Positions 57,497 through 64,000 of a stretch of 64,000 nt of DNA are shown piece after piece. Position 1 is the stretch's first letter; each line of letters opens with the position of its first letter. The stretch lies in NCBI RefSeq assembly GCF_904849725.1, contig NC_058524.1, forward strand, positions 512,414,263 to 512,478,262, in the 5' to 3' direction. The position numbers and the translations under genes are program-made. The notes below the pieces were generated by a model, which saw nothing but the letters and a program-made list of their open reading frames with translations, was not told the DNA's origin and searched no databases. Source of the DNA: Hordeum vulgare subsp. vulgare. Its lineage: Eukaryota > Streptophyta > Magnoliopsida > Poales > Poaceae.

Positions 57497-58592
57497 CCTT
57501 TCGGATGGGTGGGCCCACCTGGTGGACCCTCGGAACCCATTCGTCACTCCCGGTTCACTGCGGAAATGCCCGAAACTTTTCCGGAGTTCAAAACCCACTT
57601 TCCTATATATCGATCTTTATCTCCAGACCATTCTGGAGCTCCTTGTGACATCCAGGATCTCATCCGAGACTCCGAACATCCTTCGGTTACCAACACCTAT
57701 AACTCAATTATACCGAAAACGTCACCAAACCTTAAGTGTGCAGACCCTGCGGGTTCGAGAACTATGTAGACATGACCTAAGACACTCCCCTGTCAATAAC
57801 CAATAGCGGGACCTCTATGTCCATATTGTCTCCTACATATTCTACAAAGATCTCTATCAGTTGAACCTCTATGTCAAGGATTCAGTTAATCCCGTATGTT
57901 GTTCCCTTTGTCCTTCGGTATGTTACTTGTCCGAGATTCGATCGTCGGTATCTCCATACCTAGTTCAATCTGTTATCGGCAATTCTCTGTACTCGTTCCG
58001 TAATACAAGATCCCATGACTAACTCCTTAGTCACATTGCTTGAAAGGCTTGTTGTGATGTTGTATTATCGAGTGGGTCCCGAGATACCTCTCCTTCACAC
58101 GGAGTGACAAATCCCAGTCTTGATCCGTGCCAACCCAACAGACACGTTTGGATATTCCTGTAGAGCACCTTTATAGTCACCGAGTAACGCTGCGACGTTT
58201 GATACACACAAGGTATTCCTCCGGTGTCCGGGAGTTGCATGATCTCAAGGTCATAGGAACATATACATTGACATGCAGAAAATAGTAGCAATAAACGGAC
58301 ACGACCATATGCTACGTTTATACTTTGGGTCTTGTCCATCACATAATTCTCCTAATGATGTGATCCCATTATCAAGTGACAACACTTGTCTATGGCTAGG
58401 AAACCATGACCATCTTTGATCAACGAGCTAGTCAACTAGAGGCTCACTAGGGATAGTGTGTTGTCTATGTATCCACACATGTATTTGAGTTCCCAATCAA
58501 TACAATTCTAGCATGGATAATAAAAAATTATCATGAACAAGGAAATATAATAATAACCAATTCATTATTGCCTCTAGGGCATATTTCCAACA
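57497..58592 (-). repeat. A2 3' LTR, right part
   Basis: Resumes the Angela-type LTR where S cut it and ends TTTCCAACA at 58592. Joined length 1829 bp, against 1809 for the solo LTR. Confidence 0.9.
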
Positions 58593-58603
58593 GTCTCCCA
58601 CTT
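58593..58603 (-). other. Polypurine tract of A2
   Basis: Minus AAGTGGGAGAC adjoins the LTR start TGTTGGAAATATGCCC, as in Angela/BARE elements. Confidence 0.85.
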
Positions 58604-59590
58604 GCACTAGAGTCAATAATCTAGTTCACATCACTATGTGATTGTAATGAATCTAACACCCATACAGTTTTGGCGTTCGACCATGTCTTGCTTGTGACAG
58701 AGGTTTTTAGTCAACGGATATTAACCTTTCAGATCCGTGTGTTCTTTACAAATCTCCATGTCATCCTATAGATGCTGCTACTACGCGCCATTTGGAACTA
58801 TTCCAAATGACTTCTCCACTATGCGAATCTCGTTTACTATTCAGAGTTATCCGGATTAGTGTTAAAGCTTGCATCAATGTAACCCTTTACGATGAACTCT
58901 TTAATCACCTCCATAATCGAGAAAAATTCCTTAGTCCACTAGTTACTAAGGATAACTTTGACCGCTGTTCAGTGATTTAATCTGGATCACTCTTTGTACC
59001 CATTGAAAGACTCATGGCAAGGCACACATCAGGTGCGGTACACAACTTGACATACTTTAGAGCCTACGGCTAAGGCATAGGGGATTATCTTCGTCCTTTC
59101 TCTTTCTTCTGTCGTGGTCGGGTTTTGAGCCTTACTCAAATTCACACCTTACAACACAGCCAAGAACTCCTTCTTTGCCGATCTATTTTGAACTCCTTCA
59201 AAAACTTGTCAAGGCAAGCATTTCGTTGAAAGTTCTGTTAAGCGATTTGATCTATCTCCATAGATCTTGATGCTGAATGTTCAAGTAGCTTAATCCAGGT
59301 TTTCCTTCGAAAAACTCCTTTCAAACAACCCTTTATGCTTTCCAGAAATTCTATATTATTTCCGATCAACAATATGTCAACCACATATACTCATCACAAA
59401 TTCTATAGTGCTCCCACTCACTTCTTTGGAAATACAAGTTTCTCACAAACCTTGTATAAACCCAAAAACTTTGATCATCTCATCAAAGCGTATATTCGAA
59501 CTCCGAGATGCTTGCTCTAGTCCATAGAAGGATCGCTGGAGCTTGCATACTTGTTAGCATCCTTAGGATTGACAAAACCATCTCGTTGTA
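58604..59590 (-). other. A2 pol, decayed RNase H region
   Basis: By position this should hold the end of RT and RNase H of a Copia pol. Only scattered short frames remain; no catalytic motif can be shown. Confidence 0.5.
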
Positions 59591-59875
59591 TCACATACAA
59601 CATTTCCTCAAGGAAACCGTCGATGAAACAATGTTTGGACATCCTATCTGCAAGATTTCATAAATAATGCAGCAACTGCTAACATAATTCCAATAGACTC
59701 TTAGCATCGCTACGAGTGAGAAAGTCTCATCATAGTCAACTCTTTGAACTTGTCGAAAACATCTTTGCGACAAGTCAAGCTTTCTTAATGGCGACTTTTC
59801 ACCTTTATCGTTTGTCTTCCTTTTAAAGATCCATTTGTACTTAATAGTATTACGACCATCAAGTAGTTCTTCCAA
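59591..59875 (-). pseudogene. A2 Copia reverse transcriptase remnant
   Basis: Minus frame YKWIFKRKTNDKGEKSPLRK followed by FRQVQRVDYDETFSLVAMLR matches the start of the Copia RT (YKWVFKRK ... RLVAKGFTQ-GVDYDETF-PVA). Later motifs including YxDD are lost. Confidence 0.75.
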
Positions 59876-60400
59876 AGTCTATACTTTGTTTTCATACGTG
59901 GATCCTCTCTCGGATTTCATAGCCTCCAGTCATTTGTGAAAATCCAGGCCCACCATCGATTATCCATAGCTCGTAGGTTCATTGTTGTCCAGCAACATGA
60001 CCTCCAACACAGTATTACGTACCACTTTGGAGCAGTACGTTTCCTTGTCGACCTACAAGGTTTGGTAGTAACTTGATCCGAAGCTTCATGATCACTATCA
60101 TCAGCTTCTACTTCAATTGGTGTAGGCGCCACACGAGAAATTTCCCGCGCCCTACTACACACAGGTTGAAGTGATAGTTCAACAACCTCATCAAGTTCCA
60201 CCATCTTCCCACTCAATTATTTTGAGAGAAATTTATTTTCTCGAGAAAGGATCCATTTCTAGAAACAAAACTTTTGCTTCCGGATCTGAGATAGGAGGTA
60301 TACCCAACTATTTTGGGTGTCCTATGAAGATGCATTTATCCTCTTTTGGTTCGAGCTTATTAGGCTGAAACTTTTTCACATAAGCGTCGCATCCCCAAAT
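59876..60400 (-). pseudogene. A2 pol, spacer between integrase and RT
   Basis: Minus frame VAPTPIEVEADDSDHEA and TTKPCRSTRKRTAPKWY resembles the Copia spacer with its RRS-R-R-PKRY motif. Decayed. Confidence 0.6.
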
Positions 60401-61640
60401 TTCTAAGAAACGACAGCTTAGGTTTGTCCAAACCATAGTTCATACGGTGTCATCTCAATGGAATTACGTGGTGCCCTTTTTAAAGTGAATGCGATTGTCT
60501 TTAATGCCTAACCCAAAAACGATAGTGATAATTCGATAAGAGATATCATATTATGCACCATATCCAATATGGTGCGGCTATGATGTTCGGACACACCATC
60601 ACACCATGGTGTTCCAGGTGTCATTAGTTGTGAAACAATTTCCACATTGTCTTAACTGTGTACCAAACTCACAACTCAGATATTCATCTCTATGATCATA
60701 TCATAGACATTTTATCCTCTTGTCATGACGATCTTCACTCTGAAATAGCTTGAACTTTTCAATATTTCAGACTTGTGATTCATCAAGCAAATACTCGTGT
60801 ATCTACTCAAATCGTTAGCGAAGTAAGAACATAATGATATCCACTACGTGCCTCGACACTCATTGGACTGCACACATCAAAATGTATTACTTCCAACAAG
60901 TTACTCTCTTGTTCCATCTCACTGGAAAACGAGGTCTGCAGTCATCTTGCCCATGTGGTATGATTTGCATGTCTCAAGTGATTCAAAATCAAGTGAGTCC
61001 AAACGATCCATCTGCATGGAGTTACTTCTTGCGTTTATACCAATAGGCATGGTTCGCATGTCTCAAATGTTTCAAAAACGAGCGAGTCCAAAGATCCATC
61101 GGCATGGAGCTTCTTCATGCGTTTTATAGCAATATGACTCTAGCAGCAGTGCCACAAGTAAGTGGTACTATCATTACTACTTTGTATCCTTTGGCATCAA
61201 TATTATGAACATGTGTATCACTACGATCGAGATTCAATAAACCATTCATTTTATGTGCAAGACCATTGAAGGTATTATTCAAATAAACAGAGTAACCATT
61301 ATTCTCTTTAAATGAATAACCGTATTGCGATCAACATAATCTAATCATGTCTATGCTCAACGCAAACACCAAATAGCAATTATTAAGGTTTAACACTAAT
61401 CCCGATGGTAGTGGGAGCGTGCGATGTTGATCACAACAACCTTGGAATTACTTCCAACACACATCGTCACCTCACCCTTGCTAGTATGCGTTTAATCCGT
61501 AGCTATAATTTCGAATTACTAACACTGATCAACTGAACCGGTATCTAATACCCTCGTGCTACTAGGAGTACTAGTAAGGTACACATCAATATCACGTATA
61601 TCCAATATACTTTTGTCAACTTTGCCAGCCTTCTCATCTA
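60401..61640 (-). pseudogene. A2 Copia integrase region, decayed
   Basis: Position and traces such as MGKMTAD (about 60952, the integrase zinc-finger area) suggest integrase. No open frame of useful length. Confidence 0.45.
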
Positions 61641-63639
61641 CCAAGTATCTAGGGTAGTTCCACTTCAGTGACCGTTCCCCTTATAACAGAAGCACTTAGT
61701 CTCGTGTTTGGGTTCAACCTTGGGTTTCTTCACTAGAGCAGCAACTGGTTTGCCATTTCATGAAGTATCCTTTCTTGCCCTTGCCCTTCTTGAAACTAGT
61801 GGTTTTACTAACCATCAACAATTGATGCTCCTACTTGATTTCTACTTTCGCGGTGTCAAACATCGCGAATAGCTCAAGGAGCATCATATCTATCCTTGAT
61901 ATGCTATAGTTCATCATGAAGCTCTAGTAGCTTGGTGGTAGTGACTTTGGAGAACCATCACTATCTCTTGTGGAATATCAACTCCCACTCGATTCAAGCA
62001 ATAACAGTGCTCAGACAATCTGAGCACATGCTCAACGATTGAGCTTTTCTCCCTTACTTTGTTGACAATCAATCTTGTCGGAGGTCTCATACCTCTTGAC
62101 GTGGGCAAGAGCCTGAAATCCCAATTTCAGCTCTTGGAACATCTCATATGTTTTGTGACGTTCAAAACGTCTTCGGCGGCTCAATTCTAAGCCATTTAAC
62201 CATTATGCACTAAACTATCATGTAGTCATCAAAAGCGTGTGTGTTAGATGTTCGCAACATCTACACACGACGGTCGGGGTTTAGTACACATAGTAGCGCA
62301 TTAAGGACATGAGCCTTCTGCACAGCAATGAGGACAATCCTCAGTTTACGGACACAGTCTGCATAATTGCTACTATCATCTTTCAACTAAGTTTTCTCTA
62401 GGAACATATCAACAACAGTAGAGATACAACGCAAGCTACAACATAATTTGCAAAGACATTTTGACTATGTTCATGATAATGAGTTCAATTAATCATATTA
62501 CTTAAGAACTCTCACTCAAATTGACATCCCTCTAGTCATTCGAGTGTCGCATGATCCAAATTCACTAACTCAAGTACGATCATCATGTGAGTTGAGTTTA
62601 GCTTCAATGGTGAACATCTCCATGTTGATCATATCAACTATATGATTCATGCTCGACCTTTCGATCTCTTGAGTTCTGAGGCCATGTCTGTACATGCTAG
62701 GCTCGTCAAGTTTAACCCGAGTGTTCCGCATGTGCAACTATTTTGCACCTGTTGTATGTGAACGTTGAGTCTATCACACCCGATCATCACGTGGTGTCTC
62801 GAAACGATGAACTGTCGCAATGGTGCACAGTCGGGGAGAATACAATTTTATCTTGAAATTTTAGTGCTACCGTCGTCCTAAGAAAAATAAGGTGCATAAA
62901 AGGATGAACATCACATGCAAATCAAAAGTGACATGATATGTCCATGAACTAGTGCTTCTTGATGTCCATCACCAAAGCACCGGCATGATCTCCATCGTCA
63001 CCGGCGCAACACCATGATCTCCATCATTGTGCTGCCATCAAGGTTGTCGTGCTAACTATGCCGTTACAACTAAAGATACTACTAGCGATAAAGCAAAGCA
63101 TCACCAAGCGCAAAATAATTAAAGACAATCCTATGGCTCCTGCCGGTTGCCGTAGCATCAACGTGCAAGTCGATATTTAACTATTACAACATGATCATCT
63201 CATACATCCAATATATCATATCATGTCTTTGGCCATATCACATCACATGCATACCCAACAAAAACAAGTTAGACGTCCTGTAATTTGTTGTTGCATGTTT
63301 TACGTGGCTGCTATGGGTATCTAGTATGATTGCATCTTACTTACTTAAAGCCACAACAGTCATATGCAAATTGCTATTTAACCTTCCCCAAGGACCGCCT
63401 CGGTCAAATCCGATTCAACTAAAGTTGAAGAAACAGACACCCGCCAGTCATCTTTATGCAACAAGTTGCATGTCAGTCGATGAAACCGGTCTCTCGTAAG
63501 CGTACGAGTAAAGTTGGTCCGGGCCGCTTCAATCCAACAATACCGCCGAATCAAGAAAACACTAAGGCAGAAAATTGAGCATACAACGCCCACAAACTCT
63601 TTTGTGTTCTACTCGAGATATCATCTATGCACGAACCTA
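61641..63639 (-). pseudogene. A2 gag region with zinc-knuckle trace, decayed
   Basis: Minus CFCYKGNGH near 61700-61674 is a damaged CCHC knuckle (family CFYCKGNGHW). The rest of gag is unreadable, with many stops. Confidence 0.5.
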
Positions 63640-63652
63640 GCTCATGATGCCA
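63640..63652 (-). other. Primer-binding site of A2 (degenerate initiator Met)
   Basis: Minus TGGCATCATGAGC beside the LTR; the usual site is TGGTATCAGAGC. Confidence 0.65.
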
Positions 63653-63653
63653 C

Positions 63654-64000
63654 TGTTGGGGAACGTTGCATGGGAAACAAAAAATTTCCTACGCACACGC
63701 AATACCTATCCATGGTGATGATCATCTACGAGAGGGGAGAGTGAATCTACATACCCTTTTAGATCGTTAAGAGGAAGCGTATATAACGCAGTTGATGTAG
63801 TGGAACATCTTCGCGATCCAAATCGCAGCGCGTCCCGCGATCCCATCATGATCCATCCCGATCTAGTGCCGAATGGATGACACATACGCGTTCAGCACAC
63901 GTATAGCTCGATGACGTTCCTTGCCTTCTTGATACAGCAAGAGGGGGGGAGAGGTAGATGAGTTCTCCAGCACGGCGGCGTGGTGGTGGTAGTGGTGAAC
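63654..64000 (-). repeat. A2 5' LTR, partial (leaves the window)
   Basis: TGTTGGGGAACGTTGC onward, collinear with 37655-38000. Only the last 347 bases of the LTR are visible. Confidence 0.9.

Larger units (their letters stand above)
37655..64000 (-). mobile_element. A2: Angela/WIS-type Copia element, partial, interrupted by S
   Basis: The left edge TGTTTGGGAACG (37655) cuts the Y reverse transcriptase. The left LTR (its 3' LTR) is 37655-38387 plus 57497-58592, the internal region 58593-63653, and the right LTR starts at 63654 and leaves the window. The first 165 bases of the two LTRs differ at about 8 sites by eye. The internal 5.06 kb is strongly decayed. Confidence 0.9.

Overview
The window looks like intergenic DNA from a large grass genome, most likely Triticeae (wheat, Aegilops, barley or rye). 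Almost every base that can be assigned belongs to a transposable element, and I see no host gene. The Triticeae call rests on long terminal repeats (LTRs) of the Angela/WIS/BARE-1 Copia type (one edge is TGTTGGGGAACG, the other TTTCCAACA) and on Athila-type Gypsy LTRs opening TGATACGTC. Family names are from recognition of sequence, not from a search.

Left edge (1-6119): the terminal part of a CACTA DNA transposon, a Gypsy LTR fragment, and an old long-LTR fragment. A solo Angela-type LTR (1679-3487, CAATT target duplication on both sides) sits in that fragment.

Middle (6120-37654): one Ty3/Gypsy element of the Tat lineage lies on the minus strand (called Y here). Its pol (reverse transcriptase, RNase H, plant-type second RNase H, integrase) reads right to left. 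An intron-containing accessory gene with a Transposase_28-like domain reads on the plus strand between pol and the 3' LTR. Y is cut three times. E1 (8156-23500, TSD TGAAT) lies in the accessory gene. E2 (9663-17699, TSD ACCCT) lies inside the 5' LTR of E1. E3 (28005-34731, minus strand, TSD GGCCC) lies in the Y integrase. E1, E2 and E3 are related non-autonomous Athila-like elements with gag and sometimes protease, but no reverse transcriptase or integrase.

Right (37655-64000): Y is broken by a minus-strand Angela/WIS-type element (A2) that runs off the window. Its 3' LTR holds S (38388-57491, TSD GAGAC), an Athila-like element with gag, protease, reverse transcriptase, RNase H and integrase plus a small extra ORF, on the minus strand. 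That ORF is split by T (41637-50571, TSD GATAA), a gag-only element with 3.5 kb LTRs. The order Y, then A2, then S, then T (four levels), and separately Y, then E1, then E2, follows directly from the target duplications.

The least expected structures are: (i) a U3-like cassette inside S (hairpin, then TATA box) between pol and the extra ORF, matching the arrangement in the LTRs of S; (ii) E2/E3 LTRs whose 3' ends contain a fossil copy of the LTR-PBS junction of the E1 type; (iii) conserved RNA-like hairpins in the non-coding part of E1/E2/E3, one with a CCCGGG loop. All coding regions except the E3 gag ORF carry stops or frameshifts.
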